A stretch of DNA of 21,565 nt from JBGCDD01 sp045105075 (GTDB lineage: Bacteria > Pseudomonadota > Alphaproteobacteria > Rhodobacterales > Rhodobacteraceae): NCBI GenBank assembly GCA_045105075.1, contig JBGCDD010000065.1:1-21565 (forward strand), in the 5' to 3' direction. Below, piece by piece: positions 1 through 8,005 of this stretch (its first letter is position 1; each line of letters opens with the position of its first letter). The notes under the pieces are model-generated. The model saw only the letters and a list, made by a program, of their open reading frames with translations. It was not told the DNA's origin and made no database searches. The translations under genes and the position numbers were made by a program.

Positions 1-77
1 CGGGCAACGGTAAGCCCACTGGTCAGTGCGATACGCACCGCGTCCTTGCGGAATTCATCCGTCCGTTTTAGTCCCAT
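1..77 (-). mobile_element. IS3-type transposase OrfA, N-terminal part (runs off the left edge)
   Basis: The minus strand reads an ATG at 75-77 followed by MGLKRTDEFRKDAVRIALTS, the typical start of an IS3-family OrfA, the helix-turn-helix half of a two-frame transposase. A good ribosome binding site (AAGGAG) sits about 8 bases upstream of the ATG. Only about 25 codons are in the window, so it cannot be said whether the element is intact. The sequence between the ATG and about position 120 should contain the terminal inverted repeat, but without the other end the boundary cannot be fixed. The adjoining RTX reading frame runs open into this region, as expected if the element inserted into or just upstream of that gene. 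Confidence 0.7.
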
Positions 78-142
78 AGTCAGTCTCCTTTGGTGCAGTA
101 AATGCTATCAAAGGAGCGCCATCAAACCGCGACAGGTCCACA

Positions 143-3100
143 TTGCCGGAACTCATCAATCTTCTGGATCCAAACGGCGTTCTTGATCCAGCAAGTGTGC
201 AAGCGACGGCACAAGCGCTGTTTGATAACCCCTATAACCCCTATACCCCCGAAAACGCGGACAATGGCCGCTCGCTGGCAGGCCCATGGGATTTCACCTG
301 GAACGGGCCTGAAATGTCCGGTCAGAGCGATGACCACACCTTGACCCGGATGCTGACAGGCGCCGAATTCGCGCGCGACCACATGTTGATTTCGGGCACG
401 GGCTTTGACGAATTTTACGGCGGCTGGGGGGACGAGCTGATCTCAACCGAGAAAGGCGATGACTGCATTGCATCCAAGGCGGGCGATGATGTTATTTTCG
501 CGGGGCGCGGAGACGACATTGTCTTTTCAGGGGACGGCGCAGACACCGTTTTTGGGCGGCGCCGGGAACGATTAAATCGATCCGGGTGCGCGCGGCAATC
601 AGGACAATCTGGATGTCATCTATGGTGGCACCGGCTATGACGTGTTTTTTTGGGAAGGTCTGGCAATCAGGCTGCGTCCGAGACTGTCGCATCCCAATCC
701 GCAGGTGCGGCGATCACCGGTGTGGGCGATGCAATAATCGACCTCGGATCAGATGGGGCCGGCGATATCGTCAAGTCTCTGTTGGAATCGGACACAACGA
801 AGAAACTGGCCAAAGCATTGGGGTCAACTACGGGTGCCGTGCTGGGCGGTATCGGCGGAGAGCTTGCCGAACTGGGCATTGGGTTGTTGCTGGATGCGCT
901 GAAGGATTCCGACACCAGCAAAGACCAGATCCAGATCATGGATTTCGATCCCACAGAAGACATGGTGATCCAGCCGTTTGACCAGTCGGCAGGTGAATTG
1001 CTGCTGGTGGCGCAACAGCTCAGCGATGAGGTCGTGATCGACTTGCAATACGAGGTCGAGGACGGGTCAATCAAAACCTTTGCCCGGCTGCATCTGGCCC
1101 AGGAATTTCAGGAAGCCGTTGGCATCTATGTCGATGTGCCCGACGGCGCTACTGCATCCAAACTATTGAAAGCCAAAGCAATTATTCAGTGCATTGTCGC
1201 CGCGCGAATTAATCTGAACGAAACCGAAATGTCCAATACCGTGCCCGATGAAGGCACCTCTCTGGAAGAACTGACATCGCTTAGGGATGCGTCTGCCGTC
1301 GCCTTTGGATCGGTGGCCCCCCTGTTGCGGGCCGGAGCGGTCGAAGATAAGGCGACCATCGGAAGCCGCTTTGGCGACGTTTCGACGGCAAACACGACTA
1401 TCATCGACCCCGGCGAAGAAGAACGCTTTGGCAATATCACCGGCGCCGGCACGGTCGAATTTATCTCGGAACTGTCTGTCGAGATCTATGGTTTCGGCGG
1501 CCATGACACGATCGTCGGCGGGCTGGGCTCGGACCGGCTCTTTGGCGGCGATGGCGACGACACCATCTGGACCTATGGCACCAAAGAAGGCACCGATTTC
1601 GCACTGGGCGGTGCAGGCGATGATACGGTGATTGCGGGGACAACGCGCAACAACCTGCCGCGTTATGACAGCGACGGCGGCGATGGCTGGGATACCTTTG
1701 ACTTCACCTATTACAGCATCGGCCAGGCCTATGGCGTCGCAATTGGCATTGGCGCAGATGCCGATGGTGCGGAAATTGCTTATGGCCGCAACTGGAATGG
1801 GCGCAGAGCGGACCCGCTGGGCGCGGTTGATCCCGAAAACGCCCGCTTTCAGCTGGCGGCTTTCGAAGAGATCCAAGGCACACGGGATCGCGACTATTTG
1901 GATGTGAGCGACGCAACCTCGCGCTGGACGGTGAGTGGCGGCAAAGGCGATGATGTGATCATTCTGGGCGCGGTCTCTGGCATGATCGCGCGGGGCGGTG
2001 ATGGCGCCGATCAGCTGACCGGCGGATTTGCCGACGCCCGGCTCAGCTATTCTGACTCCAACGGGAGCGTGAGCGTCAATCTGGTCACCAACACTGTTTC
2101 TGGTGTTTTTGCCGATGGTGACGTGATCGAAGGGTTTGCCGGTGTCATCGGGTCGGATTTCGCCGACACACTGACCGCCAATGGCGGGCGGGTTGATGGC
2201 AGTGGCAGCAATGACAAGATCTTTGGCACCGATCAGGTCAGTGACGTGCCGTTGGGAGACGACGGGAATGACACAATCATCGGCAAGGTCGGAAACGGCC
2301 GGATCGCTGGGGGCAATGACAAAGACAATCTGCGCGGTGATGCCGGCACTGACACGATCTGGGGCGGAGCAGGCAATGACGTGATCAAGGGCGGCGACGG
2401 AAATGACGTCATCAACGGGCAAAACGGCAACGACAAGATTTGTGGCGGTGCCGGCGACGATGAATTGGATGGCGGGCAAGGCGACGACATCCTGTCAGGC
2501 GGTGCGGGCCAAGACACATTGAGCGGCGACACTGGCGACGATCGGTTGTTTGGCGGTTCAGGAGATGACACGCTCACGGCCAGTTTCGGGGATGACCGCC
2601 TGTTCGGCGGCGCCGGTAATGACAACCTAACAGACGGTGTTGATGGCGATGACCTGCTCAATGGCGGTGCTGGCAACGACACGCTGTCGTCGGGCAAGGA
2701 CATACTGTTCGGTGGCAGTGGCAATGACATGATCGACGGTGGCGAGGGCGACGACATCCTGAATGGCGGCGCAGACGATGACACGATGAATGGCGCAGCC
2801 GGTCGCGACACATTGAATGGCGGGTCTGGCAACGATGTCGTCACGGGCGGGCAAGGCGACGACGACATCATGGGCGGCACAGGCAATGACACGCTCTGGG
2901 GCGAATCCCGTTTTGTCGCAGACAGCAGCGATTTCTTTGTTTTCAGCGTTGGCGACGGGCAAGACATCATTGCCGATTTTCAGGATATCGACAAAAATTT
3001 TATGACCGGGGACATAACCAGCGCGGATATCATGATCACCGAAACGTCCAAGGAAAACTGGACCATTGTCTGTTCGGACCAAGGTGACAGTTTCTCGGTG

Positions 3101-3148
3101 GCGGCCAATCTCGCAAGCTTCGGACTCGCATACTTCGAGTTCATCTAA
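143..3148 (+). pseudogene. RTX (hemolysin-type) calcium-binding protein, disrupted by frameshifts and a stop
   Basis: This was a large secreted RTX protein of roughly 1000 residues. Glycine/aspartate nonapeptides (GGxGxDxLx) occur in a first block at about 383-570, scattered copies at 1500-2000, and a dense array of about 20 units at about 2250-2900. They fold into a Ca2+-binding parallel beta-roll, and such proteins leave the cell through type I secretion using an uncleaved C-terminal signal; the last 60 or so residues are non-repetitive and fit that. The frame is broken. An extra G at about 554 shifts the repeat reading into another frame, which meets TAA at 573-575 and then continues through GGTGYDVFF to the T7 run at 644-651. 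There the frame returns to the original and is open to 3148. The open frame from a TTG at 650 is therefore the 3' part, not a separate gene. The 5' start is uncertain: the TTG at 143 has no clear ribosome binding site and the frame is open back to position 80, inside the IS3 end. No type I transporter genes are in the window. Sequencing error at the homopolymers is an alternative explanation for the shifts but not for the stop. Confidence 0.75.
2248..2900 (+). repeat. Dense RTX nonapeptide repeat array
   Basis: About 20 tandem, imperfect 27-base units encode GGxGxDxLx nonapeptides (for example GGAGNDVIK, GGDGNDVIN, GGAGDDELD, GGSGNDMID, GGTGNDTLW). A few units are degenerate (ASFGDDRLF, SGKDILF). 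The repetitive coding produces long open frames on the opposite strand that are not genes. The array lies within the disrupted RTX gene and would bind Ca2+ outside the cell. Confidence 0.85.
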
Positions 3149-3175
3149 TCAGTTCGCGGTCATCTTAACGATTGC

Positions 3176-3196
3176 GCTAAGTGATCCCTTAGCTTT
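3176..3196 (+). terminator. Possible terminator after the RTX gene
   Basis: The hairpin GCTAAG-TGATCC-CTTAGC (6-bp perfect stem, 6-base loop) is followed directly by TTT and lies 28 bases after the RTX stop codon. The stem is only moderately GC-rich and the T run is short, so the call is weak. Confidence 0.35.
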
Positions 3197-3216
3197 GTGC
3201 CACGCCTGTCAAACCG

Positions 3217-3327
3217 TCATCGCGCGGCTTTCAGTGCCGCATGCAAATCCTCCAATTTGATCGGGCAACAGCGTTCAATCAGCGCGTGTTTGACCCGCTC
3301 CAGAGAGTTCTGCAACAGAGTGCTTGC
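3217..3327 (-). pseudogene. C-terminal remnant of an unidentified protein, cut at an IS6-like end
   Basis: The minus strand is open for 36 codons and ends LEDLHAALKAAR before TGA at 3217-3219. The composition is that of a real helical protein end (Leu, Glu, Lys and Arg in amphipathic spacing). The open reading ends exactly where the IS6-like terminal sequence (about 3329-3346) begins, so it looks like the tail of a gene truncated by insertion. The family is not recognised. A chance open frame of this length is possible. Confidence 0.35.
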
Positions 3328-3460
3328 GGGGCTTTTGCATAAAGCCACGATCTAAAGCCATGATAGCATATTTGAGAGAGGATCATCGGATGCCGTCACC
3401 AAGCGACCCTTTCAAATGGCATCGTTTTCCGAAAGAGATCATCCTGCAGACCGCCGGTTG
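3328..3460 (+). mobile_element. IS6-family element left-end remnant (terminal repeat plus transposase N-terminus)
   Basis: Positions 3329-3346 (GGGGCTTTTGCATAAAGC) resemble the terminal inverted repeat of IS6/IS26-type elements. About 45 bases later an ATG at 3390 opens a frame with MPSPSDPFKWHRFPKEIIL, matching the conserved start of IS6-family transposases (a FxxRHFPKEIIL-type motif). After about 19-25 codons the similarity stops; the frame stays open but no longer resembles a transposase, and the DDE catalytic core is absent. The piece is therefore a dead left end, probably cut by the IS3-derived sequence beside it. Confidence 0.6.
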
Positions 3461-3549
3461 GCAAGCCGCTTCGCCGACCATATCAGATGCGGGATTGATG
3501 GCTCAAGAGCATCGAGGCAATAATCCAACGGCAGCAGTTCGTGCTTTTG

Positions 3550-3800
3550 GACTACGGAAATCAATGGTTTCTCGGCTTCTGTCAGCGACGAGAACAGCGT
3601 CTCGTTCAGGCATTCATCCACTGCCCGGCAAGGACGCAGGACGCGCATGTTTACAAGCACGAGAAGGGCGGAAGCTTTCGATAAAAGCGTTCCGTGCTGG
3701 CTTCCCCGGAGCGATGTAGTGCCATTCGATCTCTGACTTTTGGCACCATGCGAGCAAAGCCGAACGGGTCCTCTTGGTGCTATTGTCCATTGCCCGGCAG
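3550..3800 (-). mobile_element. IS3-family OrfB C-terminal remnant (frameshifted, interrupted)
   Basis: On the minus strand from about 3790 the frame reads LLAWCQKSEIEWHYIAPGKP then ARNAFIESF, which is the rve integrase-core end of IS3 OrfB. It includes the region after the second catalytic Asp (DN at about 3788) and the IESF segment with the third catalytic Glu. The expected continuation RDECLNETLFSSL appears only from about 3618 in a different frame (DECLNETLFSSLTEA). About 45-50 extra bases (about 3622-3670) separate the halves where an intact gene has roughly a dozen. The DDE domain start, OrfA and both ends are missing, so it is inactive. Confidence 0.65.
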
Positions 3801-3837
3801 GCGATTGCAAAGCAATCCGCCGAGGGGGGAAAGATCA

Positions 3838-4053
3838 GGCAATGCATGGCAGAAAGGCACAGTTGAGAACACCAACAGGCGCGCCACACGCTGGCTTCCT
3901 TGCCAGCGGGACATCAGGGCGATGACGGATCACGATATCAAGCAGATCTGCGGCCAGCTCAACGACACGCCCCGCAAATGCTTGGGATGGCAGACACCGG
4001 CAGAGGTCTTCAGAGAAAAAACAGGCCTCAGCCCATGCCCTCAAACCCAATAG
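3838..4053 (+). mobile_element. IS30-family transposase C-terminal remnant
   Basis: The frame reads AWQKGTVENTNRRATRWLP, then about 25 residues further LNDTPRKCLGWQTPAEVF, and stops at TAG 4051-4053. These are two hallmark segments of the IS30 transposase C-terminus: the WQKGxVENxN catalytic-Glu segment and the NxxPRKxLGxxTPxEVF tail. Upstream of 3838 the same frame runs through antisense IS3 sequence, so the N-terminal helix-turn-helix and first catalytic Asp residues are gone. No start codon of its own is expected. Confidence 0.75.
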
Positions 4054-4097
4054 GAGCCGGGGCAACTCGCGCTCACACCACAAGGTTTGTCTCCCCG

Positions 4098-4841
4098 TCA
4101 GTCGCCGTTCTTCCACCCTAGCCCTCGGCTGATCGTGGTCGCGGTTCGAATGACTTCGGTTTCGATCTTGGCAGGCACAGCGGTGGTGACTTTGGTCGCG
4201 CTTATGGCCGCGACAATGGCGCCTGACATGTCAAATACTGGCGCCGCGACACTGCAAAGTCCGGTTTCGAAACGTCCGGCGTGAATGACGCTCTGGGCAG
4301 TTTTGTCGGTTTCCCAGGCGTCAAATGCGGTCTCTACCTCGGCTTTTGGCTGATCGGAGAGCAGTTTGCGCAAGTCAGCTTCTGTCTTTTGCGCCAACAA
4401 AACGCGCCCCATCGCCGTCTTTGACGCCGGCAGCCGGCTGCCGACATGCACCAATGACGAAAGACCGTCGGACGCAGGAAGCCGGATCAGATACAAGATA
4501 TGCCGCCCATCCAGAACACCCAGGTGACAGGACCAATCGGTCGCGTTGCGCAGGGTTTCAAGCGGCGCCTGGGCTATTTCAAGCAACTCACGGCTGGCAT
4601 GGTAGCCATAGCTGAGACGCAACACAGCGGGGCCAAGGCAAAAGTGGTGACCATCCCGCACAGGCAGCAGAAACCCTTGCTGCACCAACGTATGAACACT
4701 GCGAAACGCAGCCGAGCGGGTGATGCCAAGGGCCGTGGCCAGTTGCGACAGGGTTTGCTCGGGTTTTTGCGGCGTGAAGACCTGTAACAGGGCCAGGCCA
4801 CGCACCAATCCAGGCACAATATAGGGATCATTGGCTGTCAA
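4098..4841 (-). CDS. IclR-family transcriptional regulator 1
   Basis: A 247-residue protein of normal IclR length. The N-terminal winged helix-turn-helix (about residues 8-65, with PGLVRGLALLQVF and TLSQLATALGITRSAAFR) is followed by the effector-binding domain (about 80-245), which includes LGVLDGRHILYLIRLP and GRVLLAQKTEADL. IclR proteins bind small aromatic or organic acids and repress or activate neighbouring catabolic operons. The start is a TTG at 4839-4841; no in-frame ATG lies nearby and the PYIVPGLVRG start is at the usual distance from the N-terminus. The ribosome binding site is weak. The gene is divergent from the bicupin-Rieske operon across about 83 bases and is its most likely regulator. 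The GTTC/GAAC motif associated with the second IclR gene is not present in this gap, so the two regulators probably read different sites. Confidence 0.9.
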   Translation of the reverse strand: MTANDPYIVPGLVRGLALLQVFTPQKPEQTLSQLATALGITRSAAFRSVHTLVQQGFLLPVRDGHHFCLGPAVLRLSYGYHASRELLEIAQAPLETLRNATDWSCHLGVLDGRHILYLIRLPASDGLSSLVHVGSRLPASKTAMGRVLLAQKTEADLRKLLSDQPKAEVETAFDAWETDKTAQSVIHAGRFETGLCSVAAPVFDMSGAIVAAISATKVTTAVPAKIETEVIRTATTISRGLGWKNGD

Positions 4842-4924
4842 AGTGTTTCACCCGCAAAACGCATCCTTCCCAACCAAACCGGTAACTCTAGGATTAGGTC
4901 AACAAAAATCCCGAGGAAGTGGCC
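4842..4924. promoter_or_regulatory. Divergent intergenic region, iclR1 / bicupin operon
   Basis: These 83 bases must hold the promoters for both the minus-strand iclR gene and the plus-strand bicupin operon. No strong -35/-10 pair or long palindrome could be picked by eye. A clear ribosome binding site, GAGGAAG at 4913-4919, serves the ATG at 4925. An in-frame GTG at 4919 overlaps that site and is unlikely to be the start. Confidence 0.5.
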
Positions 4925-5896
4925 ATGAATATCGTCTCCAAGACCCAAGTTGCGATGACAGATCAACTGCGCGCCCACACCGGGCGGTTCACGGACAAGA
5001 CGTTCGATTGGAAAGCGTTTCCGTCAAATGTTGATTTTGAAGACCTGTCGCGGGCCCAAATGCGCTATATCGGTGCGGGTGGTTCGCCCAAAGTGGGCGA
5101 TCCTACAACGCTCAAGCCCGATAATTTCACGCTGAGCCTGATTTACAAAGAGCCGGGCAAATATGCCGCCTGTCATAGCCATGAAATCGAAGAGAGTTTC
5201 CTGATCATCTCGGGTGCCCTGATCGTTGGATGGGAACGCGATGGCGAGGTGGTCGAGGTCAATCTTGGGCCCAAGGATATGATCCTGAATGCCCGCGAAA
5301 TTGGCCACGGTTTCCGCGTTGATGGGGTTGAGCCGGTGATGATGTCAATCTCGGTTGATGTGGGCAAACCCCTGCCCCCGGTTTACCACTATCACCCCAA
5401 GGAACACCCCGCAGAGCTGGCCCGGTCCTTTGGCGCGGCCCCCGGAAAGACAATGCCCTTTGATGCAAATGGCGCGCACCCGATCCAGAAAATGATGGGC
5501 GACTATGTGGTGCGCCATGCACAGCTGCCAACGCTTTGGGATGATGCGGGGTTCACCCGCAAGGTTTATGTGGGCGATGCCCCCGGCGCGATCCAGCATG
5601 ACACTTGCCGCAAGGAAATGTGGGGGCTGCCGGTTGGCGCGTGTCTTGCGCCGTTCACGCGCACCGTAGAAGATGCGTTTATGTGCCTTGAGGGCAGCGT
5701 CGAGGTTGTCTGGGTGGATAAAGACGGCAGCGAAGCCGTGGTCGAACTTGGACCGCGTGATCTGGTCAAAACGCCTGCCGGGCAAGCCCATTATCTGCGC
5801 AATCCAGGTGCCGGAGCGGCGACGGTCTGGACGGTGATCGGCACGGCAGGCGCAGATGGCGCCGTCTATGCAAAAGGATCACCAGATGAGCACTGA
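4925..5896 (+). CDS. Bicupin domain protein, probable ring-cleavage or accessory dioxygenase-like enzyme
   Basis: A 323-residue protein with two cupin folds. Cupin 1 (about residues 65-145) keeps a full metal site: the CHSHEIEE segment gives His84, His86 and Glu90, and GHGF gives His128. Cupin 2 (about 230-310) has Glu249 and His289, but the HxH pair is replaced (APFTRTVED), so it probably binds no metal. Bicupins in aromatic clusters include gentisate- and salicylate-type dioxygenases, and this one-active-site arrangement is compatible with a Fe(II) dioxygenase, but the motif around the first His pair is not that of gentisate 1,2-dioxygenase. The function is therefore open. The start is ATG 4925, with GAGGAAG ending 5 bases before it. 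The stop overlaps the next gene by 11 bases. It is the first gene of a five-gene operon and is divergent from iclR1. Likely cytoplasmic, with no signal peptide. Confidence 0.8.
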   Translation: MNIVSKTQVAMTDQLRAHTGRFTDKTFDWKAFPSNVDFEDLSRAQMRYIGAGGSPKVGDPTTLKPDNFTLSLIYKEPGKYAACHSHEIEESFLIISGALIVGWERDGEVVEVNLGPKDMILNAREIGHGFRVDGVEPVMMSISVDVGKPLPPVYHYHPKEHPAELARSFGAAPGKTMPFDANGAHPIQKMMGDYVVRHAQLPTLWDDAGFTRKVYVGDAPGAIQHDTCRKEMWGLPVGACLAPFTRTVEDAFMCLEGSVEVVWVDKDGSEAVVELGPRDLVKTPAGQAHYLRNPGAGAATVWTVIGTAGADGAVYAKGSPDEH

Positions 5897-6215
5897 GCCC
5901 ACAAATTCACCGCGTCCGGATGCGTTCAAGGCCCGCATGGCGCAGGCACAAGCCGCAGGGCGACCCGAGTTGGCGCACCAAAGCCTTGGGCGGGAACTGA
6001 GCGCATCTGAAGATCAGTTCGCAGGCGCGCTGATGGCAATCTATGGCGAGGGCATAAGTGCGCAAAAAGACGTCGCAACGGCTCTGGTGGCACGTGGTAT
6101 AGTGCGGCCTTCGTCTCAGACGGTGGATTGGACAGGCGAAAATCTGGCCGCCGAATTGCAGGCGTTGAATACCGATCTGGATGATGCCTACCGCGAAAAC
6201 GGGTTTGGGGCGTGA
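5886..6215 (+). CDS. Small recombinase-like helix-turn-helix domain protein (Rieske-cluster companion)
   Basis: A 109-residue protein. After a flexible, charged N-terminus (about 1-45) comes a compact segment (about 48-105): DQFAGALMAIYGEGI, then VATALVARGIVRPSS, then WTGENLAAELQALNTDL. Its sequence is of the type annotated as recombinase-like helix-turn-helix, with a resemblance to the site-specific recombinase pattern in which a short helical unit is followed by a W-T-x-x-x-L segment. Such small proteins recur beside Rieske oxygenase alpha subunits, where their role is not established. It is too short and unlike the cone-shaped fold to be a standard oxygenase beta subunit. The start ATG 5886 has AAAGGA about 7 bases upstream inside the bicupin gene, and the reading frames overlap, indicating translational coupling. 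The next gene begins 12 bases after the stop. Confidence 0.7.
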   Translation: MSTEPTNSPRPDAFKARMAQAQAAGRPELAHQSLGRELSASEDQFAGALMAIYGEGISAQKDVATALVARGIVRPSSQTVDWTGENLAAELQALNTDLDDAYRENGFGA

Positions 6216-6227
6216 AAGGGGAACAAG

Positions 6228-7280
6228 ATGGCTGTGTCAGCTGAGATGAAGGCCCGGATAGAAGACCGGGTGAACGAAGGGTTGCGCGACCAATGGTATC
6301 CGGTTGCCAAATCCGTCGAAGTGCGTGCGGACCGTCCGTATGGGGCGGTTGCTTTGGGCCAAAAACTGGTCCTGTGGCGCGGGGCGGACGGCACCATTCA
6401 CTGCATCGAAGACTTTTGCCCGCACCGGGGCGCACCGCTGAGCTATGGCGAAATCCATGGCGGGCACATTGGCTGCCGCTATCACGGGGTTGTTGTAGAT
6501 GGCACTGGCACGGTGCAGCAGGTTCCGGCCATGCCCGACTGCCCGATGGAGGGGCGCAAGGCGCTGCGGTCGTTTCACGTGCGCGAACACAGCGATGCGG
6601 TGTTTGTGTTTATGTCCCACAACGAAGCGACCATTCCGCCAGAGCTGCCCTTGTCACCCGAGCTGCAAGACCCTGATTGGGCGGGCTTTTTGTGCACAGC
6701 GATCTGGGATGTGAATTATCGCTACGCGCTTGATAACCTCGCGGATCCGATGCACGGCTGTTACTTGCATGCGGACAGTTTCACCCTGGCCTTTGGCTCC
6801 AAGCAGGATGTGTTGGAGCTTGATGATCGCAATGACGGGTTCCGGGTCAGCCGGGTGGGTCAGGTTGGCGAAAACTTTGACTGGGTTGAATTCGAGACCC
6901 CCGAAGGCGGCATGTACTGTCATCTGGACATTCCCTACCCCCCCGCCGCAGGGCCCGGCGGCAAGATGCGGATTGTCGGATATGTCCTGCCTATGGGACC
7001 GCGGCGCTGCAAAGTGTTCTTTTGGCGGATGCGCAAGGTGCAGGGCTATGAGCGCGACAGTTGGCGGCTGCTGTATCGTGCCCGGCTGGAAGAACGGCAC
7101 TGGAATGTGCTGGAACAGGATCGGGTGATGCTAGAGGGCATGCCGGACGATGCGCGCAGACATGAGATGCTGTATCAGCACGATATCGGATTGGCCCATC
7201 TGCGCCGCGCTCTGGCCCGTATGGCGCGCGCGCAGCTTGAAGCCGAAGACGCTGCCGCCGACGCGGTCGCTGCTGAATGA
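6228..7280 (+). CDS. Rieske [2Fe-2S] aromatic ring-hydroxylating oxygenase, alpha subunit
   Basis: A 350-residue oxygenase of the phthalate dioxygenase / O-demethylase size class. The N-terminal Rieske domain (about 20-130) binds a 2Fe-2S cluster through Cys64, His66, Cys83 and His86 (CPHRGAPL ... CRYHG). The C-terminal catalytic domain (about 155-340) holds the mononuclear iron site: Asp173, His176 and His181 lie in NLADPMHGCYLHADS, where Asp173 is the bridging Asp, His176 and His181 bind iron, and Asp298 (VLEQDRVMLEG) is the likely third ligand. It would insert one or both atoms of O2 into an aromatic or related substrate, using electrons from NAD(P)H via a reductase. No ferredoxin, reductase or beta subunit is encoded in this window. 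The start is ATG 6228, preceded by AAAGGGGAA. The gene is coupled to the following SDR by an ATGA overlap. Confidence 0.93.
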   Translation: MAVSAEMKARIEDRVNEGLRDQWYPVAKSVEVRADRPYGAVALGQKLVLWRGADGTIHCIEDFCPHRGAPLSYGEIHGGHIGCRYHGVVVDGTGTVQQVPAMPDCPMEGRKALRSFHVREHSDAVFVFMSHNEATIPPELPLSPELQDPDWAGFLCTAIWDVNYRYALDNLADPMHGCYLHADSFTLAFGSKQDVLELDDRNDGFRVSRVGQVGENFDWVEFETPEGGMYCHLDIPYPPAAGPGGKMRIVGYVLPMGPRRCKVFFWRMRKVQGYERDSWRLLYRARLEERHWNVLEQDRVMLEGMPDDARRHEMLYQHDIGLAHLRRALARMARAQLEAEDAAADAVAAE

Positions 7281-8005
7281 GCCTTGATGGGCGCCATGTT
7301 TTGGTCACGGGGGCGGCGCGGGGTCTTGGCGCCGTGATTGCCAGACATCTTGCCGAGGCAGGCGCGCAGCTGACCCTCGCGGACATTCTGGAGGACGAAG
7401 GCCGCGCCGTTGCAAAATCACTGGGCGGCGTGTTTCACAGGGTCGATCTGCGCGATCCCGAGAGTATCTCCGGGCTAGGCGCAGCGCTGGGTCATCCGCT
7501 GCACGGGCTGGTCAACAACGGGGCCATCGCCACTGGCATTGGCGGCGTTGCTTTTGAGGACATTGAGATCGACACATGGGACCGGGTGATGGAGGTCAAT
7601 GTGCGCGGCACCTGGCTGATGACCCGTGCCGCGGCCCCTGCCCTGCGCGCCAGCAGCACCGGGCGCGTCGTCAACGTGGCCTCAGACACCGCGCTTTGGG
7701 GCGCGCCCAATCTGATGAGCTATGTCGCCTCAAAGGGCGCGGTGATCTCGATGACGCGGGCCCTGGCACGCGAGCTTGGTCCAGACGGGGTCGGCGTTAC
7801 GGCCATTGCCCCCGGCATTCTGACAACCGAAAGCACCGAATATGTCCCTAAGGCGCGCCATGATCAATACGGCCAGGGCCGTGCGGTGCCCGGCGCCCAA
7901 CCCCCCGAAGATGTTGCCGGCACGGTTGCCTTTTTGCTCAGCGAGGCGGCCCTGACACTGACCGGGCAGGTGTTGCCGGTGAACCGGGGTTTTGTCTTTA
8001 CATGA
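7277..8005 (+). CDS. SDR-family NAD(P)-dependent dehydrogenase (candidate dihydrodiol or alcohol dehydrogenase)
   Basis: A 242-residue classical short-chain dehydrogenase. The nucleotide-binding motif TGAARGLG is at 11-18, and Asp36 at the end of the second strand favours NAD over NADP. NNGA lies at 80-83, the catalytic Ser is at 136 (NVAS), and Tyr149 and Lys153 form YxxxK (SYVASKG). The C-terminal PG segment after the sixth strand is present (IAPGILTTEST). All catalytic residues are intact, unlike the second SDR in this window. Lying directly after a Rieske oxygenase (ATGA overlap, 7277-7280), it is a natural candidate for oxidising the cis-diol or alcohol that the oxygenase makes, but the substrate is inferred from position only. 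Its stop overlaps the next start by ATGA as well (8002-8005). Confidence 0.9.
   Translation: MSLDGRHVLVTGAARGLGAVIARHLAEAGAQLTLADILEDEGRAVAKSLGGVFHRVDLRDPESISGLGAALGHPLHGLVNNGAIATGIGGVAFEDIEIDTWDRVMEVNVRGTWLMTRAAAPALRASSTGRVVNVASDTALWGAPNLMSYVASKGAVISMTRALARELGPDGVGVTAIAPGILTTESTEYVPKARHDQYGQGRAVPGAQPPEDVAGTVAFLLSEAALTLTGQVLPVNRGFVFT

Noticed and set aside
1163..2479. A 438-codon open frame on the minus strand opposite the RTX gene
   Set aside because: It mirrors the GC-rich repeat coding, has no ribosome binding site and no family signature; other long minus frames at 2233-3082 have the same cause.
2248..2900. Regular repeats that might suggest a CRISPR array
   Set aside because: The period is 27 bases with continuous coding and no unique spacers; it is the RTX nonapeptide array.
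4925..5896. Bicupin as gentisate 1,2-dioxygenase
   Set aside because: The first His-pair segment and overall sequence do not match that family, and the second cupin lacks its metal ligands in a different way.
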